Shown: positions 45,485 to 54,901 of the stretch, piece after piece
How positions within the stretch are numbered: the stretch's first letter is position 1
Layout: the number at the start of each line of letters is the position of its first letter
DNA from: Pseudomonadota bacterium
GTDB lineage: Bacteria > Desulfobacterota > Anaeroferrophillalia > Anaeroferrophillales > Tharpellaceae
NCBI GenBank assembly: GCA_011049115.1
Contig: DSCM01000007.1
Location: 1 to 56,033, forward strand
Direction: 5' to 3'
Length of the DNA stretch: 56,033 nucleotides
Translations under genes and position numbers: made by a program
The notes under the pieces: generated by a model
The model's database searches: none
Seen by the model: the letters and a program-made list of their open reading frames with translations, nothing else
Told to the model about the DNA's origin: nothing

Positions 45485-46759
45485 CTAATCCAGCTGACGA
45501 CGAATGAAGGCCGGAATATCATAATCATCCACCCCTCCCTCCGCGAAATCGCCTTCCGATGAACCAACCACCTTTTTCATCATCTGCGGCAAATCACGGA
45601 TATCATCAAGACGCCCCTTGATATGCATGGTCCGATCACGGTCAAAAACTTCATATTTCGGTTCAGATCCGAAGCCCTCTTCCCGACGAGTCCGAAAAGC
45701 CGGACGGTCAAAATTTTCACGCCGGCCCGTGGCCGTCCCGATCGGATATTTGCCGTTGAGCCCCAGCCCCGGGCCCCGTACGCTGCTGACCGTTTTCTGG
45801 ACCGGCTCAAAACCGGTGGCAATTACCGTCACCCTGAGATTCTCGCCCAGCGCATCATCGATCACCACTCCGAAAATAACCTCCGCATCCTCATGAACTT
45901 CTTCCTGAATCAGGTTGGCGGCCTCGCTGATTTCATGCAGGGTGACTTCGGTGCCGGCCGAAAAGTTGATAATCACTCCGCGGGCCCCCTGAATACTGAG
46001 ATCTTCCAGCAACGGCGAGGCAATCGCGCGCTGCGCGGCTTCCATCGCCCGATTCTCGCCGCTGGCCATGCCGGTTCCCATCAGCGCCATGCCGGTATTG
46101 CCCATAATGGTTTTAACATCATGAAAATCGAGATTGATTTGGCCATGGACATTAATCAGATCGGAGATACTGCGCACCGCCTGCAGCAAAACATCGTCGG
46201 CTTTCCTGAAAGCTTCGAGAACGGTCGTCTCCCGACAGACGGTATTGAGCAGGCGCTGATTCGGTATGGTGATCAGGGCATCGACATTTTCCCGCAGTTT
46301 TTCAAGACCGGCATCGGCCACACGCATCTTTTTACGCCCCTCGAAACTGAACGGCTTGGTCACCACCCCGACCACCAGGGCACCGGCCTCACGGGCCAGC
46401 TGGGCCACTATCGGAGCCCCGCCGGTGCCGGTGCCGCCCCCCATTCCGGCCGTGATAAAAACCATATCGGCCCCGGCCAGCAGTCCGGAAATAAGTTCGG
46501 CGTCCTCCAGAGCGGCGCTGCGCCCGATATCGGGATTGGCGCCGGCCCCCAACCCCTTGGTCATGCGTTCCCCCAGCTGAATCCGGTTCGAAGCTTGAGA
46601 GGCATTGAGAGCCTGGGCGTCGGTGTTGGCGACGATAAAATCAACCCCCTCCAGACCCGAGGCAATCATATTATCAACCGCGTTACCGCCGCCGCCGCCA
46701 ACGCCGACCACCTTAATTTTTGCCGCCAGACCACCATTCTCCGCAAATTCAAATGTCAT
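45485..46759 (-). CDS. ftsZ: Cell division protein FtsZ
   Basis: Tubulin-like GTPase that forms the Z ring, 424 residues. Seen: IKVVGVGGGGGNAVDNMI (T1 loop), FIVANTDAQAL, AGMGGGTGTGGAPIVA (T4, tubulin signature), and NTVCRETTVLEAFRKADDVL. A variable linker leads to the C-terminal peptide DDYDIPAFIRRQLD, the docking site for FtsA and other partners. Last gene of the classical dcw cluster. GGGGG precedes the ATG. Confidence 0.98.
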   Translation of the reverse strand: MTFEFAENGGLAAKIKVVGVGGGGGNAVDNMIASGLEGVDFIVANTDAQALNASQASNRIQLGERMTKGLGAGANPDIGRSAALEDAELISGLLAGADMVFITAGMGGGTGTGGAPIVAQLAREAGALVVGVVTKPFSFEGRKKMRVADAGLEKLRENVDALITIPNQRLLNTVCRETTVLEAFRKADDVLLQAVRSISDLINVHGQINLDFHDVKTIMGNTGMALMGTGMASGENRAMEAAQRAIASPLLEDLSIQGARGVIINFSAGTEVTLHEISEAANLIQEEVHEDAEVIFGVVIDDALGENLRVTVIATGFEPVQKTVSSVRGPGLGLNGKYPIGTATGRRENFDRPAFRTRREEGFGSEPKYEVFDRDRTMHIKGRLDDIRDLPQMMKKVVGSSEGDFAEGGVDDYDIPAFIRRQLD

Positions 46760-46966
46760 AGCTCAACCCCCCTGTTTATCTCGTGGAAAATGACCACAAT
46801 CTGCCTATCTATGTTGATAAAGTATAAATTCATGTAACTATTTAGCCGGGTGATTATCGCCTCGGATTAAACTGGTGCAATCAGGAGACGCTGGGGACAG
46901 GACCTGATTGCGGCTGTAAAATCGGATCGTGTTCAGAAAATCCGGGCTGGCTGAATAATTTTTGTA

Positions 46967-48199
46967 TTAAAAAAAATCTTTCAGCCAGGCCAGCGTTCTC
47001 TTACAGAAACCACCCATTTCATAACGGCCGATACCAGGTTCTCGCCGAGTCGCCGCCGAATTTTCAGCGGCATACAACAGCAGACCGATGGCCGTCGCAT
47101 ACATCGGGTTGTTGACCGCTTCAAAACCTCGTCCCTGATGCAGAACGGGAAAACCGACCCTCGCCTGCAGGGCGAAAACCTTTTCCGCGAGCTCGGCGGT
47201 TCCCGCGAGCAGAGCCGTGCCACCGGTAACCACAATCCCCGAAACAATCTGATCATAGACCCCGGACTTGTGCAGTTCGCGATTGGCGAGCTCAAAAATC
47301 TCTTCCAGTCGTGGTTCGATGATTTCCCCCAGAATGTGCCGCGAGAGACGGCGGGGCGGACGGCCGCCGACACTGGGAACCTCAATCGACTCCTCCTGAT
47401 CAACCATCCGCGAGGCCGTACAGCCGTAATGACGCTTGATTTTCTCCGCTGCTTCGAGCGGCGTCCGCAAACCGATGGCGATATCATTGGTTACATGATT
47501 GCCGCCCAGAGGCAGGGAAGCGGTGTAGCAAATCACGCCATTGATAAAAACCGCGATATCGGTGGTTCCGCCGCCGATATCGACCAGCATCACCCCCAAT
47601 TCACGCTCCTCGGCCGTCAGTACGGCGCGACTGGAGGCCAACTGTTGCAACAGAACGCCGCGGACTTCGAGCCCGGCCCGATTACAACAGCGATAAATAT
47701 TTGACAACGAGGCGGCAGCGGCGGTAACGATATGGACATCGACCTCCAGCCGCACCCCGGACATACCAATCGGATCAACCACGCCTTCCTGGTCATCAAG
47801 AAAAAACTGCTGCGGAATCGTATCGATCACCTCCCGGTCAAGAGGAATCGCCACGGCCCTGGCCGCATCAAGAACCTGGGCCACATCCCGGGCACTGACT
47901 TCACGATCCTTGACCCCGATGATGCCATGACTATTGATACCCTGAAGATGGTTGCCGGCAATTCCAGTCTGCACCACCCGAATCTTCTGACCGCACATCT
48001 TTTCAGCCTCGGCCACAGCTTGACGGATCGAATCAACCGTACTGTCCAGGTTGACAACCACGCCTTTTCGCAACCCGCTTGAGGGGGCGGTGCCGACCCC
48101 GGCAATCTCAAGACCACTCTCTCCGCGCTCCCCGACCAGAACACAGGTCTTTGTCGTTCCCAAATCAAGTCCGACCACCACTCCCTCATTTCTGGCCAT
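46967..48199 (-). CDS. ftsA: Cell division protein FtsA
   Basis: Actin-like protein that tethers FtsZ to the membrane, 410 residues from the ATG at 48199. Seen: VVGLDLGTTKTCVLVGERGE (phosphate 1), VMLVDIGGGTTDIAVFINGV (phosphate 2), VVTGGTALLAGTAELAEKVF (adenosine) and the C-terminal amphipathic helix CKRTLAWLKDFF. The start is chosen because GGAGAGAG precedes it; the frame opens further upstream within ftsQ. It overlaps the ftsQ end by 14 bases. Confidence 0.97.
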   Translation of the reverse strand: MARNEGVVVGLDLGTTKTCVLVGERGESGLEIAGVGTAPSSGLRKGVVVNLDSTVDSIRQAVAEAEKMCGQKIRVVQTGIAGNHLQGINSHGIIGVKDREVSARDVAQVLDAARAVAIPLDREVIDTIPQQFFLDDQEGVVDPIGMSGVRLEVDVHIVTAAAASLSNIYRCCNRAGLEVRGVLLQQLASSRAVLTAEERELGVMLVDIGGGTTDIAVFINGVICYTASLPLGGNHVTNDIAIGLRTPLEAAEKIKRHYGCTASRMVDQEESIEVPSVGGRPPRRLSRHILGEIIEPRLEEIFELANRELHKSGVYDQIVSGIVVTGGTALLAGTAELAEKVFALQARVGFPVLHQGRGFEAVNNPMYATAIGLLLYAAENSAATRREPGIGRYEMGGFCKRTLAWLKDFF

Positions 48200-49025
48200 C
48201 TCTCTCCGCCTTTTTCCCACCGTTATCCAACGATATCCTGAGACCGGCGACCACCGAATCGTAACCGGCGCAATCAAAATACTTGACGGCCGCCGCCTGG
48301 TCTCCGAGAACATCGAGCACCTGTCGCCAGCGCCGCAGCCCATGGGTAAAATTTTCCATCCCCAATTGTAACTCCCAGGCCCGTCCGGTGGTGTAAACCG
48401 TTAAGCCGCACACTTCATCCACTACGATCTGAGCAATCTGCTCAGGCCAGTCACGGCCTTCATTCTCCCAAGCGCTCTGCAGCTCGGCGCTTTTCTGCAG
48501 CAGACGACGCCAGACTTGCGGTCGCTTCCGCCACTCCTGTGGAGAAATACCGCTGATTACCGGGAAATCCAGCACTTCCGCCTGCGGAGCCGGAGCAATC
48601 AATGCGCCCTGGTCATCCACCAGATAAAGCTCGTCCAGATAGAGCAGGAGCAGAGGCTGCTTCTCCGTGACCTTGATTTCGAGCCGGTCTGGCCAACGCC
48701 TGCGAATCCGGACCGCATCTATAAATGGCAGCGCCTGAACCCGCTCTCGTAACCCCTGCAGACCGAAGGTAAAAATCAACTGCCGGGGCGCCAACGCCAA
48801 AGCCTTGACAATCTCCTGACGAGAACTTCGCAGATTACCGCTGACCACAATCTCGCGAACCAGAAAAGCTTCGCGACTTTTACACCAGCTTTCCGCCGCC
48901 GTTTTGATGGTCGGCCACCAGAGAAATAACGCGCCGCAGCCGAGGCCGCAGAAACAAAACAGCGCGATCAGCAGCAGCAGCCGTCGTTTATGCCCGGCCG
49001 GCAGCGGCGGTCGGGCCAGCCGCAT
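48186..49025 (-). CDS. ftsQ: Cell division protein FtsQ
   Basis: Bitopic divisome protein. From the ATG at 49025 it has 279 residues: a basic cytoplasmic start, one helix (LLLLIALFCFCGLGCGALFL), and a POTRA domain (REIVVSGNLRSSRQEIVKAL), then the FtsQ/DivIB domain (RIRRRWPDRLEIKVTEKQPL). Longer reading starts at GTG 49097 overlap ddl by 29 bases and cannot be excluded. The ftsA gene overlaps its end. Confidence 0.93.
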   Translation of the reverse strand: MRLARPPLPAGHKRRLLLLIALFCFCGLGCGALFLWWPTIKTAAESWCKSREAFLVREIVVSGNLRSSRQEIVKALALAPRQLIFTFGLQGLRERVQALPFIDAVRIRRRWPDRLEIKVTEKQPLLLLYLDELYLVDDQGALIAPAPQAEVLDFPVISGISPQEWRKRPQVWRRLLQKSAELQSAWENEGRDWPEQIAQIVVDEVCGLTVYTTGRAWELQLGMENFTHGLRRWRQVLDVLGDQAAAVKYFDCAGYDSVVAGLRISLDNGGKKAERDGQK

Positions 49026-49068
49026 TTCCCGGCGACTATTTGCAATCCGAAGCCTTTTTTTACTTTTT

Positions 49069-49998
49069 TCAGGCCGGGGCAAGATCAAGACCAGCACCCT
49101 TGAGAATGCGATCTATCAGGGTCACGAAATCAATTCCCGCCGCCGCCGCCGCTTTCGGCAAAAGACTGGTTTCGGTCATGCCCGGTACCGTATTAACTTC
49201 TATGATAAACGGCCGATTATCCATATCGAGACGAAAATCAACGCGCACCGCCCCCCGATCGCAGGACAGGATACGCGCCGCCGCGCAAGCCAGGCTCTGC
49301 ACCTCCCGGGTTATCTCGTCCGTCACCGGAGCCGGCACCAGGTATTCGGAATAGCCCTTGGTATATTTAGCGCGATAATCATAGACACCGCCTCGGGCCC
49401 GAATTTCGATCAGAGGCAGGGGCTCACCGTTCAGCACCGCCGCAGTCAATTCCAACCCCGGAACATAGCTTTCCAGCAAAACCGGCTGATTGTAGCGATG
49501 TGCCTGCGCAAGCGCCTCGGGCAGTTGCTTTTCGTCAGTGACGATGGTCATACCCAGGCTCGAACCTTCAGCCACCGGCTTAACCACCAGAGGATAGCCG
49601 CCGGGTGGCAGTTTCACCTCAAGCTCTGCTTCGGTCGAGACGGTATAATCCGGCGTCGGCAGGCCCTGGGCGCGCAGGATTCTTTTGGTCATAACCTTAT
49701 TCATGGCGATGCTGCTGGCCATAACCCCGGGCCCGGTATATGGAATCTGCAGATATTCGAGAACCCCCTGAATCGTTCCATCCTCTCCGTAAGTCCCATG
49801 CAGGGCATTAAAAACCACCGCAACCTGAGACTCCCGCAAACGCTCAACTATCTGCCGGTCGACATCGATCAGGGTGACCAGATAACCAAGCTCCTGCAAA
49901 GCCATGGCCACCGCCTTACCGCTTTTCAGCGAAATTTCCCGTTCCGCAGAAAGCCCGCCATACAGCACTCCGATTCGAGTTTCCGCCGCAATTTTCAT
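49069..49998 (-). CDS. ddl: D-alanine--D-alanine ligase
   Basis: Joins two D-Ala for peptidoglycan, 309 residues. Seen: GVLYGGLSAEREISLKSGKA, NALHGTYGEDGTIQGVLEYL, KPVAEGSSLGMTIV (ATP-grasp loop) and FIIEVNTVPGMTETSLLPKA. The Tyr of the GTYGEDG region supports normal D-Ala-D-Ala rather than D-Lac. Between murB and ftsQ as in many dcw clusters. Confidence 0.97.
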   Translation of the reverse strand: MKIAAETRIGVLYGGLSAEREISLKSGKAVAMALQELGYLVTLIDVDRQIVERLRESQVAVVFNALHGTYGEDGTIQGVLEYLQIPYTGPGVMASSIAMNKVMTKRILRAQGLPTPDYTVSTEAELEVKLPPGGYPLVVKPVAEGSSLGMTIVTDEKQLPEALAQAHRYNQPVLLESYVPGLELTAAVLNGEPLPLIEIRARGGVYDYRAKYTKGYSEYLVPAPVTDEITREVQSLACAAARILSCDRGAVRVDFRLDMDNRPFIIEVNTVPGMTETSLLPKAAAAAGIDFVTLIDRILKGAGLDLAPA

Positions 49999-50024
49999 CC
50001 ACCCCTCCGCGACCGCCAGATTTT

Positions 50025-50945
50025 TTATTGGTCCGCAAAAAATTTTATTTCCGCTTCCAGCTCGATACCGCTGTTTTTCCGGACTCGCCGGCGCGCCAGC
50101 GCCATAAGGTCGCGCACATCTGCGGCCCGGGCTTCAGGTCCGGCGACAATCACATTGGCGTGTTGCCATGAGATTTGCGCCCCACCGCTAACCAGGCCCC
50201 GACAACCGGCCGCATCGAGCAAACGACCGGCGTAGTCTCCAGGAGGATTCTTAAACACCGAACCGGCGTGATTGCCGGCAGGCAGACGCTCCCGGCGACG
50301 CCGGCGACATTCGTCAGCTGCGGCGCAAATTTCGGCGGAAATCCCTTTCGGAGCGAGAAAGTAGGCCGCCACGACAATTTCACCCAAGGCCAGGCCGCCA
50401 TCCCGATACCCCGGCCGCAAAGCCCCGCTCGCACGCCAGACCGGCCCTTCCCGGGTCAACAGTTGCAGCGCCGCAAGGCAGTCGTAAATTGTAGCTCCCC
50501 AGGCCCCGGCATTCATGGCCACCGCGCCCCCAACCGTGCCGGGAATTCCAGCCAGTCCGGCAAAGCCGGCCAGACCCTCGCTCTCCGCCAGGGACACCAG
50601 CCGAGCAAGCGACACTCCGGCCCCGACCCGCAGAAGCACCGCCGCCGCATCACCGCCAACCATTTCCAGCTCGGCAAAGCCTTCCCCAAGGGAGATCACA
50701 ACCCGATCACGGATCCCGGCGTCAGCGACCAGCACATTGTAACCGCCGCCAAGCACCAGGTATTCAATCTCAAGCTCGGCCAGCACCCGCAAAGCCAGTT
50801 CGAGCTCAACCGGATTCCGGGGATGCAGGAAAAAAGCCGCCGGGCCGCCGATGCGATAGGCGGTTCTCGCAGCCAGCGCTTCATTCTCCGCAAGCAAGCC
50901 GCTAAGACTGCAGCGCAGGAGCTTGGCCTTTTCCTCGCCGATCAA
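50025..50945 (-). CDS. murB: UDP-N-acetylenolpyruvoylglucosamine reductase MurB
   Basis: FAD enzyme for UDP-MurNAc synthesis, 306 residues. Seen: AYRIGGPAAFFLHPRNPVEL, LGGGYNVLVADAG and GIPGTVGGAVAMNAGAWGA (FAD pyrophosphate), AGSVFKNPPG with the catalytic Ser and ELEAEIKFF with the terminal Glu. The start codon is TTG (50945) with a strong GGAGG five bases away. Its neighbour is the BON lipoprotein gene, 13 bases upstream. Confidence 0.96.
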   Translation of the reverse strand: MIGEEKAKLLRCSLSGLLAENEALAARTAYRIGGPAAFFLHPRNPVELELALRVLAELEIEYLVLGGGYNVLVADAGIRDRVVISLGEGFAELEMVGGDAAAVLLRVGAGVSLARLVSLAESEGLAGFAGLAGIPGTVGGAVAMNAGAWGATIYDCLAALQLLTREGPVWRASGALRPGYRDGGLALGEIVVAAYFLAPKGISAEICAAADECRRRRRERLPAGNHAGSVFKNPPGDYAGRLLDAAGCRGLVSGGAQISWQHANVIVAGPEARAADVRDLMALARRRVRKNSGIELEAEIKFFADQ

Positions 50946-50958
50946 ACTTTCCTCCGCC

Positions 50959-51264
50959 TTAAGGTATTATCCGCAGAAGGTTATTAATCTTGACCACCCC
51001 CGGAGTCCGAGCCGCCACGGCCAGCACTCGGTTTTCCATATTGGGGCTCTGTACCCGGCCTTGCAGGGTCACTTCGCCCTGATAGACATCCACATCAATT
51101 CCGATCACCCCACTGCCAAGCATCTCCGTCAGACGGCCCTTGATCCGGCCGGCGATGACCAAGTCCTGACAAACCGTAGCCGCTTTCCGCCCTCCAGGAG
51201 TCGTACAGGCAGAAAAGAACAACAGAACACTCAGTCCGAAAATCACCCAACTTGCTCTAGACAT
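50959..51264 (-). CDS. BON-domain lipoprotein inside the dcw cluster
   Basis: A 101-residue lipoprotein. The signal peptide has a lipobox (LLFFSAC), followed by one BON domain (VIGIDVDVYQGEVTLQGRVQ, then ENRVLAVAARTPGVVKINNL). BON domains bind phospholipid or peptidoglycan-associated envelope structures, as in OsmY and DolP. It lies between murC (21 bases) and murB (13 bases) on the same strand, which is not a standard dcw position. Co-expression with cell-wall genes suggests a role at the division site, like DolP, but that is inference. Confidence 0.9.
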   Translation of the reverse strand: MSRASWVIFGLSVLLFFSACTTPGGRKAATVCQDLVIAGRIKGRLTEMLGSGVIGIDVDVYQGEVTLQGRVQSPNMENRVLAVAARTPGVVKINNLLRIIP

Positions 51265-51285
51265 GTTCGCATGCTCTCCGCCCCT

Positions 51286-52671
51286 TTACAACGGCTGTCC
51301 TGCCGCCAGTTCCTGTCCCAGACGAAAAATATCGCCGGCCCCCAGAGTCAGCACCAGATCACCGGGCCCGCTTTCCGCCCGCAGAAAACCCCGTAAGGCG
51401 TCGCGCTCGGCGAAATACCTGACCTGCTTATGGCCATGTAAACGAACTGCCGCCGCCAGACTCTCACCGCTGACCCCGGCCAACGGCGTTTCTCCGGCAG
51501 CATAGATCGGCGTGACAATCAACATGTCGGCTTCGTTAAAAGCCACGAGAAAATCGTTAAAAAGATGTTCGGTGCGCGAATAGCGGTGCGGCTGAAAAAC
51601 CGTGACCAGTCTACGTTCCGGCCAGGCCTGACGCAGGGCTTCCAGGGTCGCGATAATCTCGGTCGGATGATGTCCGTAGTCATCCATCAATAAGGCTCCG
51701 TTAACTTCGCCCAGAATCTGGAGCCTCCGCTGAACCCCGGCAAAACCAGATAAGTTCCGCCGGATATCGGCAAACTCCAGCCCCAGTTCAAACCCGGTGG
51801 CGATAGCCGCCAGGCAATTGAGAACATAATGCCGTCCCGGCATATCAATAACGAACTCTCCTAGTTCACAGCCCCCGGTGAGCACCTTGAAACGGCTCTG
51901 CATGCCACAGATTTCAACCTCGACCGCCCGGACATCGGCTTGCGGGTTAAAACCGTAGGTCGTGATTCTCCTCCCGATCCGGGGAATGATTTCCTGCACC
52001 CGGGCATCATCCAGACAAAGAACCACCAGACCGTAAAAAGGCACTTTATTCGCAAAGGCGACAAAATGATCCTCGATCTGACTTAAGCCGCCCAGGTAAT
52101 AATCCAGATGTTCCCGATCGATATTGGTAATGATGGCAATGATCGGCGACAGGGCGAGAAAGGAACCGTCGCTTTCATCGGCTTCAGCCACCAGGATTTC
52201 CCCTTGGCCAAGACGGGCATTACTATTGATACTGTTGAGACGACCGCCGATCACCACCGTCGGGTCGAGATCGCTGCCACTGAGCATGGTCGCGATCATC
52301 GAGGTGGTCGTAGTCTTGCCATGGGTGCCGCCGACCGCAATGCCGTATTTAAGCCGCATCAGCTCCGCCAGCATCTCCGCGCGGGGAATCACGGGAATAG
52401 CCCGGGTCCGAGCCTCAAGCACTTCGGGATTATCGTCCTTAACCGCCGTCGAGCGCACAACGACCTGAACATCGGCGAGGTTTTTACGATCATGACCATA
52501 ATTTATCCGGGCGCCAAGTTTTTCCAGCCGTTCGGTAACCGGGCTGGTTCTCAGATCGGATCCATGAACCTGATAACCGAGATTAAGCAGGACTTCCGCG
52601 ATACCGCACATGCCGCTGCCGCCGATGCCGACAAAATGAACCCGCTCAACTTTATGGTGCATACCTTTCAA
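51286..52671 (-). CDS. murC: UDP-N-acetylmuramate--L-alanine ligase MurC
   Basis: Adds L-Ala to UDP-MurNAc, 461 residues. Seen: VHFVGIGGSGMCGIAEVLLN (UDP-binding), AVGGTHGKTTTTSMIATML (ATP P-loop), ADESDGSFLALSP, and DDYGHHPTEIIATLEALR. The frame begins at TTG (52671) with GGGGAGG five bases before; an ATG three codons on lacks a spaced site, so TTG is likely. It follows murG by 51 bases. Confidence 0.96.
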   Translation of the reverse strand: MKGMHHKVERVHFVGIGGSGMCGIAEVLLNLGYQVHGSDLRTSPVTERLEKLGARINYGHDRKNLADVQVVVRSTAVKDDNPEVLEARTRAIPVIPRAEMLAELMRLKYGIAVGGTHGKTTTTSMIATMLSGSDLDPTVVIGGRLNSINSNARLGQGEILVAEADESDGSFLALSPIIAIITNIDREHLDYYLGGLSQIEDHFVAFANKVPFYGLVVLCLDDARVQEIIPRIGRRITTYGFNPQADVRAVEVEICGMQSRFKVLTGGCELGEFVIDMPGRHYVLNCLAAIATGFELGLEFADIRRNLSGFAGVQRRLQILGEVNGALLMDDYGHHPTEIIATLEALRQAWPERRLVTVFQPHRYSRTEHLFNDFLVAFNEADMLIVTPIYAAGETPLAGVSGESLAAAVRLHGHKQVRYFAERDALRGFLRAESGPGDLVLTLGAGDIFRLGQELAAGQPL

Positions 52672-52722
52672 CTAAACCTCCCCTTTGGTGCGCCGAACCG
52701 AGACGAGAAAAACATGGTCCCA

Positions 52723-53844
52723 TTACATCAAGTTCCGACAATGATCGACAATTCTTGCCGCGGCCCCGGGTTGTCGCAGTTGCAAGGCGGCCCGGCTCAT
52801 CGCCATCAGACGCTGCGGCGATTTGATCAGGGATTCAATATCAGCCGCCAGATTTTCTTCATCAAGTTCCACCTCCGGCCGTACCCAGGCCGCCCCGGCC
52901 TCGACCAGAACCCCGGCATTAAAGCTCTGGTGATCATGCGCGGCCTGCGGAAAGGGCACCAGCAAGGATGGCTTACCAAGTTCAACCAGTTCCGCCAGGG
53001 TCAGGGCTCCAGCCCGACAGATCACCAGATCGGCCGCCGCGTATTGCTTCTCCATGTCTTCGATAAAGGCCACGGCCCGAGCCCGGTCGGGCCAAGCTGC
53101 GTAAGCTTGTGCAACTGCGGCAAGTTGCGCCTGACCACTCTGATGAACAATCCATAACCGGGGATAACGCGCCGCCAGCCGAGCAAAAACAGCCGGCAGC
53201 AGACGGTTAAAAATCGAAGCCCCCTGACTACCGCCGACCACCAGCAGAGCAAAGGTTTCTTTTTGCTCCTGATTGTCCATCGCCGGCGGTCCGGATTCCG
53301 CGCCCCCCCCAGCGCCTCGCAGACCGGAACGCAGGGGATTGCCGTAATTATGGATTCTGCGGCTGCGAAGATGGTCCCGGGCCCGGTCATACGCCGTGAA
53401 TACCGCCGCGGCAAAAGGCGCCAGGAGACGATTAACCAGGCCGGGGAAAACATTCTGTTCCTGAATAACCCAGGGCAACCCGCCAACCATCGCCGCCAGA
53501 AGCACCGGGGCGCTGGCATAGCCCCCTAGACCGACGATCAGGGCGGGCCGGTAGCGAACCAGCAGGATCAAGGCCTGAATCACGGCTTTAGGAAAACTCA
53601 ACGCCGCCTGCAGGCTGCGCCGCCGTCCGACCCCGACAAAGCCCTGAACATCCAGAAAAACCAGAGGATAACCGAGTTCAGGCAGGATCCTGGCCTCAAT
53701 CCCGCGCCGGGTTCCGGCAAAAATAATTCTGGTATTCGGCTCCCGAGCAAGAAACTCCTCCGCCAGGGCAATACCCGGAAAAAGATGACCACCGGTGCCG
53801 CCACCGGCAAACAGAATGGTTTTAACGGGTCTGGCGACTGACAT
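52723..53844 (-). CDS. murG: Undecaprenyl-PP-MurNAc-pentapeptide GlcNAc transferase MurG
   Basis: Makes lipid II, 373 residues. Seen: GGGTGGHLFPGIALAEEFLA, IVGLGGYASAPVLLAAM, IQEQNVFPGLVNRLLAPFAA, VVGGSQGASIFNRLLPAVFA and CRAGALTLAELVELGKPSLL (donor nucleotide), PFPQAAHDHQSFNAGVL. It overlaps the ftsW end by 23 bases. Confidence 0.97.
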   Translation of the reverse strand: MSVARPVKTILFAGGGTGGHLFPGIALAEEFLAREPNTRIIFAGTRRGIEARILPELGYPLVFLDVQGFVGVGRRRSLQAALSFPKAVIQALILLVRYRPALIVGLGGYASAPVLLAAMVGGLPWVIQEQNVFPGLVNRLLAPFAAAVFTAYDRARDHLRSRRIHNYGNPLRSGLRGAGGGAESGPPAMDNQEQKETFALLVVGGSQGASIFNRLLPAVFARLAARYPRLWIVHQSGQAQLAAVAQAYAAWPDRARAVAFIEDMEKQYAAADLVICRAGALTLAELVELGKPSLLVPFPQAAHDHQSFNAGVLVEAGAAWVRPEVELDEENLAADIESLIKSPQRLMAMSRAALQLRQPGAAARIVDHCRNLM

Positions 53845-54901
53845 TAAGCAACACTCCCACGGCGGCCAGGGAAACGCAGAGCGAACTGCCGCCGTAACTT
53901 AGAAAGGGAAAAGTCAGGCCCTTGGTCGGCAGCAGCCCGAGCGTCACCCAATAATTAACCGTCATCTGCAAAACCAGAAGCAGCGTCAGGGCGAAAGCCA
54001 GTAGTTCACCAAAACGATCCGGCGCCGAACGCGAAATTTTCAGGCCGGTCAGAAAAAACATCAACATCAGAAAAACCAACAGGCTGACTCCGATAAAACC
54101 AAATTCTTCGGCCCAAACCGCCACGATAAAGTCGGTGTAAGCTTCCGGCAGATAAAACAGCTTCTGAGAACTGTTACCCGCTCCGACCCCGCTCATCCCG
54201 CCGGCTCCGTAAGCAATCAGAGACTGTTTAAGCTGATAGGAGATTCCCTTCCCATCCCAGTTAAGAAAGGAACTCAGACGCTCAAGACGATAACCCCGAC
54301 CGGCAATGGCGATCACTATACCGATGCTTCCGACTAATCCAAGCAGAACGAGATGTTTGACCCTGGCTCCGCCAATAAAAACCAGAATCACGGTCATCAC
54401 GCCGATAACCACCGACGAACCAAAATCAGGCTCCTGCATAAGCAGACCCACGAGCACTCCCAAAATCAGCAAGGGTGGCAGCAGACCCCGCTTAAAATCC
54501 TGAAGGGCCTCTTCCTTTTTGGCCAGATAGGCGCACAGATAGATGACGAAACTAACCTTGCAGATTTCCGATGCCTGAAGATTGAAAAACGGGGTTTTGA
54601 TCCAGCGCACCGCGCCTTTGACCTGGTGGCCGACACCCGGAACCAGCACCAAGGCCAACAAAGCCAGGCTGATCAGAACCAGAGGCACGGTCAGCCGACT
54701 CCACCAGTGATAATCAAAACGCCAGCAGAGCACCATCAGCAACGAACCAGAAACCGTAAACACTATCTGTCGCCCGAGATAATAACCACTTTGACCATGC
54801 AGATGAAAGGCTTTGATGCTGCTCGCATTAAAGACCATCAGCAAGCCCAGACAGAGAAAAGCTCCGACTGCGCCCAAAACAATTATTTCTTCGCGCTTCA
54901 T
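53822..54901 (-). CDS. ftsW: SEDS glycan polymerase FtsW
   Basis: Septal peptidoglycan polymerase, 359 residues with about ten helices. Seen: GLLMVFNASSIKAFHLHGQS near the N-terminus, FFNLQASEICKVSFVIYLCA, LLMQEPDFGSSVVIGVMTVI with the catalytic Asp region, and PFLSYGGSSLCVSLAAVGVL near the end. The ATG overlaps the murD stop (ATGA). Confidence 0.97.
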   Translation of the reverse strand: MKREEIIVLGAVGAFLCLGLLMVFNASSIKAFHLHGQSGYYLGRQIVFTVSGSLLMVLCWRFDYHWWSRLTVPLVLISLALLALVLVPGVGHQVKGAVRWIKTPFFNLQASEICKVSFVIYLCAYLAKKEEALQDFKRGLLPPLLILGVLVGLLMQEPDFGSSVVIGVMTVILVFIGGARVKHLVLLGLVGSIGIVIAIAGRGYRLERLSSFLNWDGKGISYQLKQSLIAYGAGGMSGVGAGNSSQKLFYLPEAYTDFIVAVWAEEFGFIGVSLLVFLMLMFFLTGLKISRSAPDRFGELLAFALTLLLVLQMTVNYWVTLGLLPTKGLTFPFLSYGGSSLCVSLAAVGVLLNVSRQTR

